Counted from the stretch's first letter, positions 52,536 through 62,076 are shown. The stretch: 64,000 nt of DNA from Streptomyces cyaneogriseus subsp. noncyanogenus (GCF_000931445.1 NZ_CP010849.1:1178001-1242000); one strand, 5' to 3'. The notes: generated by a model not told the origin, from the sequence alone. Translations and numbers: made by a program.

Positions 52536-54338
52536 TCATTTTGTCGGCTCCAGTTGGGCGTCCCGGCGGACCAGTGCCGCATAGCGCCCGTCCCGCTCCA
52601 GCAGCTCCTCGTGTGTGCCCCGCTCGGCCACGCGCCCCGCGTCGAGGACCAGGATCTGGTCCGCGCCCCGGACGGTGGACAGGCGGTGGGCGATGGTGAG
52701 CGTGGTGCGGTGGGCGGACAGCGCGTCGATGGCCTGCTGCACGGCGGCCTCGGTCCGGGTGTCCAGGGCGCTGGTCGCCTCGTCCAGGATGAGGACCGGC
52801 GGGTCGCGCAGAATGGTGCGGGCGATCGCCAGGCGCTGCTTCTCGCCGCCGGAGAAGCGGTGCCCGCGCTCGCCGACGACGGTGTCGTAGCCGTCGGGCA
52901 GGGACGCGATGTGGTCGTGGATCTGGGCCGCCGTGGCCGCCGCGACCAGTTCCTCGTCGGTGGCGTCCGGTTTGGCGAAGCGCAGGTTGTCGGCGACCGA
53001 GGCGTGGAAGAGGTACGTCTCCTGGGAGACGACGCCGACCGCGCGGGCGAGGGTGTCGAAGTCCAGGTCGCGCACGTCGACCCCGTCGAGGGTGACCCGG
53101 CCGCCGGTCACGTCGTACAGGCGCGGCACCAGATGGCCGAGGGTGGACTTCCCCGCGCCGGTCGGGCCGACCACCGCGAGACTGCCGCCCGCGGGGACGG
53201 TGACGTCGATGCCGTCGAGGATGGGGGCGCTCTTGTCGTCGTAACGGAATTCGACGTTCTCGAAGCGGACCTCGCCCTTGATCCGGTCGAGGTGGACGGG
53301 GTCCTTCCGTTCGGTGATGTCGATCGGCAGGTCCAGGTACTCGAAGATGCGCTGGAAGAGCGCGAGCGAGGTCTGGATCTGCACACCGGTCGACAGCAGG
53401 CTGACGGCTGGGCGGAACAGGCCCTGCTGGAGCGAGACGAAGGCGACGATGGTGCCGATCGAGACGCCCGGGCCGCCGAGATGGAGCGCCAGGCCCGCGG
53501 CCCAGTAAATGACGGCGGGCATGGCGGCCATGACGATCGTGATGACGGCCATCCGCCAGCGGCCCGCCATGGTGGAGCGCACCTCGAGATCGACCAGGCG
53601 GTCGGACTCGTCGGCGAAGGCGCGGGTGAGCGAGTCTGCGCGGCCCATGGTGCGACCGAGCAGGATGCCGCTGACGGAGAGCGACTCGGTGACCGTGGCG
53701 GCCATCGCGGCCATCTGCTTCTGCCGCTGGGTGGTGATCTTCCGGCGCTCGTTGCCGACGCGGCGGCTGATCCACACGAATACGGGGAGCAGGACGAGCG
53801 AGACGACGGTCAGCCGCCAGTCGAGGGCCACCATCGCGACGATGGTGGCGACCACGCTGGTGAGGTTGGAGACCAGGGAGGTGGCCGTGGAGGTGACGGT
53901 GGCCTGCATGCCGCCGATGTCGTTGGCGATGCGGGACTGCACCTCGCCGGTGCGGGTGCGCGTGAAGAAGGCGAGCGACATGCGCTGCAAGCGGCCATAG
54001 ACCGCGGTGCGCAGGTCGTGCATGACGCGCTGGCCGACCTTGGTCGAGATCAGCGTCTGGAGCACGCCGAAGACGCTGGTGAGGACGGCGCTGAGGATCA
54101 TGCCCAGGGCGAGCAGGCCCAGCAGGCCCGTGCGCCCCTCGGGGATCGCGACGTCGAGGATCTCCTTCAGCAGGAAGGGCGTGGCCACCGAGACCAGCGA
54201 CGAGGCGGCGACCAGCAGACCGACGACCGCCAGTCGGCTGCGGTAGGGACGGAAGAGCCTGAGGACGCGGCGCACCTGCCGGGGCTGTTCGGCGGCGTCG
54301 GGAGGTGGGGTCCAGGACGGCTGGTGGTCGGGGTGCAT
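52536..54338 (-). CDS. ABC exporter, fused membrane and ATPase domains
   Basis: This is a 600-residue half-transporter that would work as a homodimer. Six transmembrane helices (about 30-330) precede an ATPase domain with Walker A VVGPTGAGKSTL, Q-loop SQETYLF, signature FSGGEKQRLAIAR, Walker B VLILDEATSALD, and switch His in IAHRLS, all intact. It is divergent from a MarR regulator with an operator-like inverted repeat between them, so it is probably a MarR-controlled drug or lipid exporter. Confidence 0.88.
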   Translation of the reverse strand: MHPDHQPSWTPPPDAAEQPRQVRRVLRLFRPYRSRLAVVGLLVAASSLVSVATPFLLKEILDVAIPEGRTGLLGLLALGMILSAVLTSVFGVLQTLISTKVGQRVMHDLRTAVYGRLQRMSLAFFTRTRTGEVQSRIANDIGGMQATVTSTATSLVSNLTSVVATIVAMVALDWRLTVVSLVLLPVFVWISRRVGNERRKITTQRQKQMAAMAATVTESLSVSGILLGRTMGRADSLTRAFADESDRLVDLEVRSTMAGRWRMAVITIVMAAMPAVIYWAAGLALHLGGPGVSIGTIVAFVSLQQGLFRPAVSLLSTGVQIQTSLALFQRIFEYLDLPIDITERKDPVHLDRIKGEVRFENVEFRYDDKSAPILDGIDVTVPAGGSLAVVGPTGAGKSTLGHLVPRLYDVTGGRVTLDGVDVRDLDFDTLARAVGVVSQETYLFHASVADNLRFAKPDATDEELVAAATAAQIHDHIASLPDGYDTVVGERGHRFSGGEKQRLAIARTILRDPPVLILDEATSALDTRTEAAVQQAIDALSAHRTTLTIAHRLSTVRGADQILVLDAGRVAERGTHEELLERDGRYAALVRRDAQLEPTK

Positions 54339-54420
54339 GGGCTCCTACGGGTGGTGAGGCGACACGGACGGGGGCCCGCGACTCAGGTCCGCGAGGCCGC
54401 GAACCCGAGGGAGCATAGCT

Positions 54421-54443
54421 CATTGTTACCTATACTCACAATG
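54421..54443. promoter_or_regulatory. MarR operator, inverted repeat with six-base arms
   Basis: CATTGT at 54421-54426 and ACAATG at 54438-54443 form perfect arms separated by 11 bases, with AT-rich DNA (TATACT) between. It lies 25 bases before the MarR start and 83 bases before the exporter start. A further ACAA/TTGT pair follows at about 54439-54452. Confidence 0.6.
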
Positions 54444-54468
54444 AACGTTGTGCTGATATTGTTCCCGC

Positions 54469-54933
54469 ATGACCAGCCCCGATCCCGACGGCCTGCTCGC
54501 CGAGCAGTTGCTGCGGCTCACCCGCCGGGTGCACCGCATCCAAAAACGCCACCTGGAGCAGCGTGACCTCGGCATCACGCCTGCCCAGTCCCGGCTGCTG
54601 CGCACTCTGGCGCACTACGCCTCGCCGCCCCGCATGACCGATCTGGCGCAGCGGCTGGAAGTCGTGCCCCGGGCCGTGACGACGCTGGTCGACGGGCTGG
54701 AGACGGCCGGGAAGGTACGCCGGGTGCCGGATCCGGCCAATCGTCGGGTGATCCGGATCGAGCTCACCCCCGACGGGCGTACGGCCCTGCGCGAACTGCA
54801 CCGCGCCCGCCGGTCGGCCGCGGAGGAGATCCTTGCCCCGCTGACGGACGCACAGCGCACGGTGCTCGGAGGCCTGCTGGACACGCTGGTCGACGGAGCG
54901 CCCATACGGGACTGCGATCGCGCCTCCCCCTGA
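54469..54933 (+). CDS. MarR-family transcriptional regulator
   Basis: This is a 154-residue protein with the MarR winged helix (RMTDLAQRLEVVPRAVTTLV, then DGLETAGKVRRVPDPANRR) and flanking dimerisation helices. MarR proteins typically repress an exporter until a small phenolic or drug ligand binds. It is divergent from the ABC exporter at 52536-54338 with an inverted repeat in the shared promoter region, which makes that exporter its probable target. Confidence 0.88.
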   Translation: MTSPDPDGLLAEQLLRLTRRVHRIQKRHLEQRDLGITPAQSRLLRTLAHYASPPRMTDLAQRLEVVPRAVTTLVDGLETAGKVRRVPDPANRRVIRIELTPDGRTALRELHRARRSAAEEILAPLTDAQRTVLGGLLDTLVDGAPIRDCDRASP

Positions 54934-55050
54934 GACGGCCGCCGGGCGAGGCGGCGGTGACGGCGGACGGTTCCGGTCACCGCCGACGTCACCGGGGCGG
55001 GTCATCACGGCGGTCGGCGCGGCGGCTCCCGCGTATTTTCAGGCTGGGTA

Positions 55051-55800
55051 TCAGGCCCTCAGGTCCGCCCGGTCCCCCATCACCACGACCGGGTGCAGCT
55101 TCGGATCGAGCGTCCGCAGCAGATACTCCATGGCCGCCTTCGGCAGGCTCACACAGGCCGAGGTCCCGCTGCCGTGGTCGAGATGGAGCCAGATACCGCC
55201 GCCCGCGGCAGCGCCTTCGGGACGGACCGGGTCGTTCGGCGGAGTGCCCTTGACCCGGTTGTAGTCGATGGCGATCACATAGTCGAAGTCGTGCCAGTAC
55301 GCCTTGGCCCACCAGCGCGGCGCCGCGAACGCGGCGGACCGCGTGTACGGCAGGCGGGACCCCGGGTCCGGGAGGACACCGCCCGCGTCGCTGAGCGTGA
55401 ACACCCCGACGGGGCTGCGCTTGTCGCCCTCGCGGTGGTGCGTCGTCCACCCCTTCGTGCCGTTGTGCGCCGCCCAGCTCCGCACCGGGCGCCAGGTGGA
55501 GCCGCGCCTCAGGTACAGCACGACGGTCGAGTCGGCCGAGTCCTTCCCCTCGCCGTACACCGCGACGACCTGGCGGGAACCGGCGGGGATGCGCCCGTGG
55601 AGGCGGTCCCCGACGCCCGGGACGCGTGACGTGCCCCGCGCCGCCGGGCTGGTACGGGCCGCCCCGTTCGTCGGCTCCGCCCCTGTGCCGTCCGCCCGCG
55701 TGCGCCCTCCGTCCCAACCCCCGCAGGCGGCCGACGCCACCATCAGGGAACCGGCGGTCACCCACGCGGCCACCGCACGCCGCACACCCCGTTTCCGCAT
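55051..55800 (-). CDS. L,D-transpeptidase-like lipoprotein
   Basis: This is a 249-residue protein. A lipoprotein signal with lipobox (SLMVASAACGGWDG) anchors it outside the membrane. The domain has GDKRSPVGVFTLSDAGG and the catalytic region IWLHLDHGSGTSACVSL, with the nucleophile Cys216. This fits the YkuD-like L,D-transpeptidase fold used for 3-3 peptidoglycan cross-links or protein attachment, in its actinobacterial divergent form. ATG 55800. It is divergent from the ABC pair starting at 55995. Confidence 0.82.
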   Translation of the reverse strand: MRKRGVRRAVAAWVTAGSLMVASAACGGWDGGRTRADGTGAEPTNGAARTSPAARGTSRVPGVGDRLHGRIPAGSRQVVAVYGEGKDSADSTVVLYLRRGSTWRPVRSWAAHNGTKGWTTHHREGDKRSPVGVFTLSDAGGVLPDPGSRLPYTRSAAFAAPRWWAKAYWHDFDYVIAIDYNRVKGTPPNDPVRPEGAAAGGGIWLHLDHGSGTSACVSLPKAAMEYLLRTLDPKLHPVVVMGDRADLRA

Positions 55801-55994
55801 CGCCCCATCCTCCCACCGCCGACGGCCGGGCGTTCCGGCCCCGTCCGCCACCACCCGCCCACCGCACGGCAGCCGGTTCTGTACGGCCTGCGGAAAACCG
55901 TTTGATTCCGACCGCGCGCCGACGCGAACCTTTGACGGTTTGCTGCCCTTGATGCCGTGTCGTGCGGCACCCCGACCCAAGTCGCTGGGACGTC

Positions 55995-57824
55995 ATGCAG
56001 ATCCAAGACCTTCCCTTCCCCGATCCGGGCGTGCCGGACGCACGTTCGGGCCCTCGCTTTCTGTGGTGGCTCTTCCGCAATCAGACAGGCGGTCAGCTCA
56101 AGTCCCTCGCCTGGGGACTGCTGCACTTCGCCGCCGTCTCCGCCCTGCCGTTCTGCGTCGGCATCGCCGTCCAGGCCGTCGTCGACCGCTCCGGCACCCG
56201 GCTCGCGCTCGCGGGCGGCCTGATGGCCCTGTGCTGCGCCGCCAACGCCGTCGGCGACACCTTCCTGCACCGCGCCGCCATCACCAACTGGATCACCGCG
56301 GCGGCCCGCGTCCAGCAACTGCTGGCCCGCAAGGCCGCCCTGCTCGGTTCGGCACTGACCCGGCGGGTGGCGGCGGGCGAGGTCGTGGCCGTCTCCACGG
56401 GCGACGTCGAGAAGATCGGCTGGTTCGTGGAGGCCGTCTCCCGTTTCACCGCGGCGGCGCTGACCATCGTGCTGGTCTGTGTCAGCCTGCTCGTGTACCA
56501 GCCCGCCCTCGGCGTCGTCGTCATCGTGGGCCTGCCCGTGCTCGCGCTCGCCGTGCTGCCCCTGCTGCCCCGGGCGACCCGGCGGGCCGACGTCCAGCGG
56601 GAGAAGGCGGGCCGTGCCACCGAGCTGGCCTCGGACACCGTCGCCGGGCTGCGCGTGCTGCGCGGTATCGGCGGCGAGGAACTCTTCCTCGACCGCTACC
56701 GCCGCGCCTCCCAGGAGGTCCGCCACGCCGCCGTGCGCAGCGCCCGCATGTGGTCCCTGATCGCCGCGATCCAGGTGCTCCTGCCGGGCCTGCTGCTGAT
56801 CGCGGTGGTCTGGCACGGTGTGCACCTGGCCCGTGAGGGCCGCATCGGCGTCGGCGAGCTCGTCACCGTCTACAGCTCGGTCATGCTCCTCACCTACCCT
56901 CTGCGGCACTTCGAGGAGATCGCCATGGCGTACTCCTTCTCCCGCCCCTCGGCCAAGCGGGCGGCGCGCGTGCTGTCGCTGGAGCGCGCCACCGACACCG
57001 GAGGGTCACGCGCCGCCGAGGTGCCCTCCGGGGATCTGTACGACCCGGCCACCGGGCTGCTCGCTCCGGCCGGCCGGCTCACCGCCGTCGTGTGCGGGGA
57101 CCCCGACGCGGCCGGCCGCCTCGCGGAACGGCTGGGGGGACACGCCTCCGAGGAAGGCACCTCGGCGCTGCTGGGCGGCGTCCCGCTCGACGAACTCCCC
57201 CTGGACTGCGCCCGCACGGCCGTCCTCGTCCAGGACAAGGACCCGGTGCTGCTCTCGGGCACCTTGCGGGAACTGCTCGACGTGCCCGCGTCCGGCGGCG
57301 TCTCCACCGCGGACGCCCTGGCGGCGGCGCAGTGCGAGGACGTGCTGGCCGCGCTCGTGCAGGGCTCGCTCGGCGCCGAGGACCCGATGGACGCCCGCAT
57401 CACCGAACGGGGCCGCTCCCTGTCGGGCGGCCAGCGCCAGCGGCTCGCACTGGCCCGCTCCCTGCTCACCGACCCGGAGGTGCTCGTCCTGGACGAACCG
57501 ACCTCCGCCGTGGACTCGCACACCGAGGCGCGGATCGCGCAGGGCGTACGGGAACTGCGGGCGGGACGCACGACCGTCGTCTTCACCTCCTCCCCGCTGC
57601 TGCTGGACCGCGCCGACCGGGTCGTGTTCCTGCACGAGGGCGAGGTGGCGGCGGTGGGCGGCCACCGCGAACTGCTGCGCACCGAGCCGCGGTACCGGGC
57701 CGTGGTGACCCGCGAGACGGAGGACGAGGCCGCCCCCGCGCACGACGGCGGCCACGGCGCCGACCGCGTCCGGGAGGTCATGAAGGACCTGAAGGAACTG
57801 GAAGAGATCGAGGAGAGAGCATGA
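55995..57824 (+). CDS. Heterodimeric ABC exporter subunit 1, degenerate Walker A
   Basis: This is a 609-residue protein with six transmembrane helices (about 35-300) and an ATPase domain. In the ATPase domain the Walker A region reads AVVCGDPDAAGRLAERL, so the GxxGxGKS loop is lost. Its signature RSLSGGQRQRLALAR and Walker B VLVLDEPTSAVD are intact, but the switch His is replaced (TSSPLLLDR). With subunit 2 it would make one working and one dead ATP site. ATG 55995; the preceding in-frame codons have no similarity. Its TGA overlaps the start of subunit 2. Substrate unknown. Confidence 0.85.
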   Translation: MQIQDLPFPDPGVPDARSGPRFLWWLFRNQTGGQLKSLAWGLLHFAAVSALPFCVGIAVQAVVDRSGTRLALAGGLMALCCAANAVGDTFLHRAAITNWITAAARVQQLLARKAALLGSALTRRVAAGEVVAVSTGDVEKIGWFVEAVSRFTAAALTIVLVCVSLLVYQPALGVVVIVGLPVLALAVLPLLPRATRRADVQREKAGRATELASDTVAGLRVLRGIGGEELFLDRYRRASQEVRHAAVRSARMWSLIAAIQVLLPGLLLIAVVWHGVHLAREGRIGVGELVTVYSSVMLLTYPLRHFEEIAMAYSFSRPSAKRAARVLSLERATDTGGSRAAEVPSGDLYDPATGLLAPAGRLTAVVCGDPDAAGRLAERLGGHASEEGTSALLGGVPLDELPLDCARTAVLVQDKDPVLLSGTLRELLDVPASGGVSTADALAAAQCEDVLAALVQGSLGAEDPMDARITERGRSLSGGQRQRLALARSLLTDPEVLVLDEPTSAVDSHTEARIAQGVRELRAGRTTVVFTSSPLLLDRADRVVFLHEGEVAAVGGHRELLRTEPRYRAVVTRETEDEAAPAHDGGHGADRVREVMKDLKELEEIEERA

Positions 57825-59602
57825 TCGGCGTGGCGCCCCCGTCGTACGACCCGGCGGCCCCGACGACGGCGAGCACCCTGCCCGTCGGAGCCCCCGCGAC
57901 CGTACGCGCCTACGTGGCGGAGCTGCTGCGCCGGCACAGCCGCGCGTTCCTGCTGCTCGTCACCGTCAACACCGTCGCCGTGGTCGCCTCGATGGCCGGT
58001 CCCTGGCTGCTGGGCGGCCTGGTCGAGCGGGTGTCCGACAAGTCCGGGGAGCTGCGCCTGGGATTCACGGCGACGCTGTTCGTCGTCGCCCTCGTGATCC
58101 AGGCGGCGTTCGTGCGCCAGGTGCGCCTGCGCGGGGCGATGCTCGGCGAACGGATGCTGGCCGACCTGCGCGAGGACTTCCTCGTCCGGTCGGTCGGGCT
58201 GCCGCCCGGCGTCCTGGAGCGGGCCGGCACCGGTGATCTGCTGTCCCGCATCACGACGGACATCGACCGGCTCGCCAACGCCATGCGCGAGGCCGTCCCC
58301 CAGTTGGCGATCGGCGTGGTGTGGGTCGTCCTGCTGCTGGGCGGGCTGGTGGTCACGGCACCGCCGCTGGCACCCGCCGTGCTGCTCGCCGTGCCGGTGC
58401 TGGTGATCGGCTGCCGCTGGTACTTCCGGCGCGCCCCCGCCGCGTACCGCTCGGAGGCCGCCGGGTACGCCGCCGTCGCCGCGGCGCTCGCCGAGACCGT
58501 CGACGCCGGCCGCACCGTCGAGGCCCACCGCCTCGGCGCCCGCCGGATCGAGCTGTCGGAGCGCCGGATCAAGGAGTGGACCGCGTGGGAGCGGTACACC
58601 CTCTGGCTGCGGTCGGTGCTCTTCCCGGTCATCAACGTCACCCATGTCACGGTGATGGCGTCCGTCCTGATGATCGGTGGTGTCTTCGTCCTCCAGGGGT
58701 GGATCGGGGTCGGCCAGCTCACCACGGGCGCGCTGATCGCCCAGATGCTGGTCGACCCGGTGGGGCTGATCCTGCGCTGGTACGACGAGCTGCAGGTGGC
58801 CCAGGTGTCGCTGGCCCGGCTGGTCGGCGTACGCGACATCGAACCGGACGCCGGTGACCCCTCCCTGGTGCCCGACGGCCGCGGTGTCCGGGCCGACCGG
58901 GTGCGGTTCGGCTACCGCGAGGGCACGGACGTGCTGCGCGAGGTGTCCCTGAAGGTGGCCCCGGGGACCAGGATGGCGCTGGTCGGCCCCTCCGGCGCCG
59001 GGAAGTCCACCCTCGGCAGGCTGCTCGCCGGCATCTACGCGCCGCGCGAGGGCTCGATCACCCTGGGCGACGCCGAACTGTCCCGGATGCCCGCCGAACG
59101 GATCCGCTCGCACGTCGCCCTCGTCAACCAGGAGCACCACGTCTTCGTGGGGTCCCTGCGCGACAATCTCCAGCTCGCCGACACCGACGCCACCGACGCC
59201 GAACTGTGGGCCGCCCTCGGCGCGGTCGACGCGGACGGCTGGGCCCGCGCCCTCGACGACGGCCTGGACACCGAGGTCGGCTCGGGCGGGGTGGCGCTCA
59301 CCCCCGCGCAGGCCCAGCAGATCGCGCTGGCCAGGCTGGTGCTGGCCGACCCGCACACCCTGGTCCTGGACGAGGCGACCTCCCTGCTCGACCCGCGGGC
59401 GGCACGCCACCTGGAGCGGTCCCTGGCCCGCGTCCTGGACGGGCGCACGGTGGTCGCCATCGCCCACCGCCTGCACACCGCCCATGACGCGGACGTCATC
59501 GCCGTGGTCGAGAACGGCCGGATCAGCGAGCTGGGCAGCCATGACGAGCTGGTCGCCGCGGACGGCGCCTACGCGGCCCTGTGGCGGTCCTGGCACGGCT
59601 GA
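57821..59602 (+). CDS. Heterodimeric ABC exporter subunit 2, degenerate signature motif
   Basis: This is a 593-residue partner of the preceding subunit. Walker A is intact (ALVGPSGAGKSTLGRL), as are Walker B (TLVLDEATSLLD) and the switch His (IAHRLHTAHD). The signature LSGGQ is replaced by VALTPAQAQQIALARLV. In the dimer, the ATP site formed by subunit 1 Walker A and subunit 2 signature is therefore doubly lost, while the opposite site is complete. ATG 57821 overlaps the stop of subunit 1 (ATGA), ensuring equal translation. Confidence 0.86.
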   Translation: MIGVAPPSYDPAAPTTASTLPVGAPATVRAYVAELLRRHSRAFLLLVTVNTVAVVASMAGPWLLGGLVERVSDKSGELRLGFTATLFVVALVIQAAFVRQVRLRGAMLGERMLADLREDFLVRSVGLPPGVLERAGTGDLLSRITTDIDRLANAMREAVPQLAIGVVWVVLLLGGLVVTAPPLAPAVLLAVPVLVIGCRWYFRRAPAAYRSEAAGYAAVAAALAETVDAGRTVEAHRLGARRIELSERRIKEWTAWERYTLWLRSVLFPVINVTHVTVMASVLMIGGVFVLQGWIGVGQLTTGALIAQMLVDPVGLILRWYDELQVAQVSLARLVGVRDIEPDAGDPSLVPDGRGVRADRVRFGYREGTDVLREVSLKVAPGTRMALVGPSGAGKSTLGRLLAGIYAPREGSITLGDAELSRMPAERIRSHVALVNQEHHVFVGSLRDNLQLADTDATDAELWAALGAVDADGWARALDDGLDTEVGSGGVALTPAQAQQIALARLVLADPHTLVLDEATSLLDPRAARHLERSLARVLDGRTVVAIAHRLHTAHDADVIAVVENGRISELGSHDELVAADGAYAALWRSWHG

Positions 59603-60331
59603 GCGGAGGCGTACGAGGGGACGGGTGTCCGTCCCGCCGTACGAGCGGGCGGCCCGGCCCGCACGGCGGCCTTCCCCGGCGGGCTGGCCGGGCGCGCACC
59701 GCGGGGCGGCCGGTACGCCTCCGGCCGGCCGGAGGCGTACCGCCCCGAGGTCCCAGGCCGGCCGCAGGCGCACCGCCCCGCGGGCCCGGGCCGGCCGGCG
59801 GGCCACCCGCCGGTCGGCGGGCGCGTGCGGTCCGGCGGTGCCGCCACGGGACAGGAGCGGGGGACCTTCCGGCCTCCGTGCCGGTGACGGGGACCACCTT
59901 CCGTACCGAGACGCGGGTGCGGGTGCGGGGTGAGGGGCGGTGCCGGAAGTCCCCGGACGGGCGCCGCCCCGCACGGCCCGGGGCGCTGTCCGGGCCGGGG
60001 CGGCGCCGGTCGTCCGGCACCCCGGCCCGGCCCGCTCCGGACGTGCCCTGTCGGGCCGCCCGCCGCCCACCGGCGGGCGGCCCCGGGCCATGCGCGTCGC
60101 GGCCCACCGGCCCAGGTCGCGGGGATCCCGGCCCAGGCGGCCTCGTCCCCGGCCCGGGCCCCTGCCGTTGCGCGGTGCCGAACGGGGATGGAAGGCTGGT
60201 GAGAGGCACCGGCTCGGGGAGCGCCCGGGAACCGTGTGGTTCGGCACCGGGTGGCGCCTGTGCCCCGAGCGGGAGCGGCGGACCGCCGCCCGCGGTGACG
60301 AGGGGCCCGTCCCCACCCCCTGGAGGTACCC
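59603..60331. other. 729-bp gene-free GC-rich stretch
   Basis: Low-complexity frames on both strands, no protein recognised. It contains a perfect 32-bp palindrome (59711-59742) and, near its right end, GGAGG for the next gene. Likely terminator and promoter space. Confidence 0.5.
59711..59742. terminator. Perfect 32-bp palindrome downstream of the ABC operon
   Basis: CGGTACGCCTCCGGCC at 59711-59726 is followed directly by its reverse complement at 59727-59742, with no loop. It can fold into a very stable hairpin or be bound by a dimer. It is 109 bases after the ABC operon stop, so transcription termination is the most likely role. Confidence 0.55.
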
Positions 60332-60811
60332 GTGAACAGCGCCGACGGATGGGGAGACGACGTCTACCAGCCCGACCGGTCCGAGCAGAGGGAGGACACG
60401 GGGCTGCTCGACTCGGAGGACACCCTGGAGTACGACGGTGTCGACGATCCCCTCGACCGGGGCTGGTCCCCGCCGGAGCGGCCCTGGGCCGTGGAGCACA
60501 CCGGCGTGACGGCCGCCGAGCGCCAGGAGGGCGAAACCCTGGACCAGCGGCTCGCCGAGGAGCTCCCGGACACCGTCGCCCCCGACGGCGACGGTCTCGG
60601 CGACTGCCAGGGCACCGATGGAGAGCTGCTGGACAACGAGGTCGGAGCGGCCCGCTCCGGCCGGCTCGTGGCACCCGACCAGGGGGCGCACGAGGACGAG
60701 GAGCCCGCGCTGGTCGCCACCGACGTGGGCATCGACGGCGCGGCGGCCTCCGCCGAGGAGGCCGCGATGCACATCGTCGACGAGGACGTACTCCCCCGCG
60801 GAACGACCTGA
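60332..60811 (+). CDS. DUF5709 family protein
   Basis: This is a 159-residue very acidic protein of the DUF5709 family (QREDTGLLDSEDTLEYDGVD, DDPLDRGWSPPERPWAVE, and the end AAMHIVDEDV). It lacks membrane segments and cysteine pairs and is probably unstructured in part. Function is unknown. GTG 60332 has GGAGG eight bases upstream. Confidence 0.82.
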   Translation: MNSADGWGDDVYQPDRSEQREDTGLLDSEDTLEYDGVDDPLDRGWSPPERPWAVEHTGVTAAERQEGETLDQRLAEELPDTVAPDGDGLGDCQGTDGELLDNEVGAARSGRLVAPDQGAHEDEEPALVATDVGIDGAAASAEEAAMHIVDEDVLPRGTT

Positions 60812-60952
60812 CCCGACGGAACGGACCGAACCCCTGCGACGAGCCGAACCCACGAGACCACGGCGTCCTTTGCCCCCGCCGTCCCGCCGATCCCCCTTCC
60901 CCGCAGCAGGCGCACCGCCACGGCTGCGGCCCACGCCGCACGAGGAGAACCC

Positions 60953-61222
60953 ATGCAGCAGGACAAGCACCCCGACTACCACCCCGTCGTCTTCCGCGAC
61001 CGGGCCGCCGGCTACGCCTTCCTCACCCGGTCCACCGCGACCAGCGACCAGACCATCGAGTGGGACGACGGCGAGACCTACCCGGTCGTGGACGTAGAGA
61101 TCTCCTCGGAGAGCCACCCCTTCTACACGGGCAAGGCCCGGACGGTGGACACCGAGGGCCGCATCGCCCGGTTCGAGCGCCGGTACGGCGGTGAGGGCCA
61201 GGGCTCCGGCGGCGCGCCCTGA
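60953..61222 (+). CDS. rpmE2: 50S ribosomal protein L31 type B
   Basis: This is an 89-residue protein matching the zinc-independent L31 ([50 protein letters not shown]) and lacking the CxxC pairs of the zinc-binding form. Type B L31 replaces the zinc form on the ribosome under zinc limitation and is usually Zur-repressed. No AT-rich Zur box was seen within 140 bases upstream, so its control here may differ or lie elsewhere. GAGGAG lies seven bases before the ATG. Confidence 0.9.
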   Translation: MQQDKHPDYHPVVFRDRAAGYAFLTRSTATSDQTIEWDDGETYPVVDVEISSESHPFYTGKARTVDTEGRIARFERRYGGEGQGSGGAP

Positions 61223-61263
61223 CCGCAGGTGCCGGGCAGGGCGCCCGGGCACGGGCCGGGGCG

Positions 61264-62076
61264 TCAGATGACGTTCAGCGCCGCCGCGCCGCCCACTCCC
61301 CCGAGCACCATGAACGCCGGCATGAGCACCTTCAGCTCGACCCAGCTTCCCGCCCGGAACCGCATGCCCTTGGGCGGGCCGATCGGGTACCAGCGCTTGC
61401 GGCCGATCGGGATCGGCCACAGTATCGGGCAGCCCGAGACGGTCAGCGCGTCCCCGATGTCGTGCACCAGCGCGCCCAGCACGATCGGCAGCCCGAGCCA
61501 CAGGTACTCCTGGCCCGGCGCCGTGAAGAGCCAGTCGGAGCCGCCCTGCGGCCGGTCCAGGACACCGGCCAGGATCCATGCGCTGGTCGCGGCCAGCAGC
61601 CAGACCAGGACATCGCTGCTGGAGCCGCGCGCCGCCCGCCACAGCAGACCCTCGATGGCCAGCACCATGTGCACGAAGAGGATCGCCAGCACCGCCCAGC
61701 GGCCGCCGGTGATCGCCAGGACCGAGGTGCCCAAGCCGATCAGGACCGCCCAGACCCAGGTGTGCGTGAGCGTGCGGTGCCCGCCGGAGCGGCGCGGGTC
61801 GCCCTGCTTCTTCGTCGCCTTGTAGACGGCGTACGACAGCTTGTCGACGATCTCGCACAGGCCCCGTGAGAGGGGACCGAAGGCCCGGGATATCGTGGCC
61901 GCCTTGTGGTCGAGGTCCGGGGCGAGCGCGGCCCCGGCGCAGAGCAGCGCGCCGCACAGCAGGACGGGCCAGGGCATCGGGTGCCCGGCCGCCGCGACGG
62001 CCGCGCCGACGCCGAGCCAGGCGGCGGCGCCCGACAGTGAGTGTGCTGGTCCCATCATCGCCGTTGCCCGCCCCAT
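61264..62076 (-). CDS. YdjM/LexA-binding-like membrane metal-dependent hydrolase
   Basis: This is a 270-residue membrane protein of the YdjM (inner-membrane, DUF457) family. It has about five to six hydrophobic segments and the conserved acidic/His motifs APDLDHKAATISRAFGPLSR, GGHRTLTHTW and LVHDIGDALTVSGCPILWP. The family is annotated as metal-dependent hydrolase acting at the membrane, possibly on phospholipids. Start uncertain: ATG 62076 or 62058. It is divergent from the helicase gene. Confidence 0.82.
   Translation of the reverse strand: MGRATAMMGPAHSLSGAAAWLGVGAAVAAAGHPMPWPVLLCGALLCAGAALAPDLDHKAATISRAFGPLSRGLCEIVDKLSYAVYKATKKQGDPRRSGGHRTLTHTWVWAVLIGLGTSVLAITGGRWAVLAILFVHMVLAIEGLLWRAARGSSSDVLVWLLAATSAWILAGVLDRPQGGSDWLFTAPGQEYLWLGLPIVLGALVHDIGDALTVSGCPILWPIPIGRKRWYPIGPPKGMRFRAGSWVELKVLMPAFMVLGGVGGAAALNVI

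Noticed and set aside
59581..61194. A 537-residue plus-strand frame over the DUF5709 and L31 genes
   Set aside because: Arg/Gly/Pro-rich translation in the wrong frame; both small genes have proper starts and family matches.
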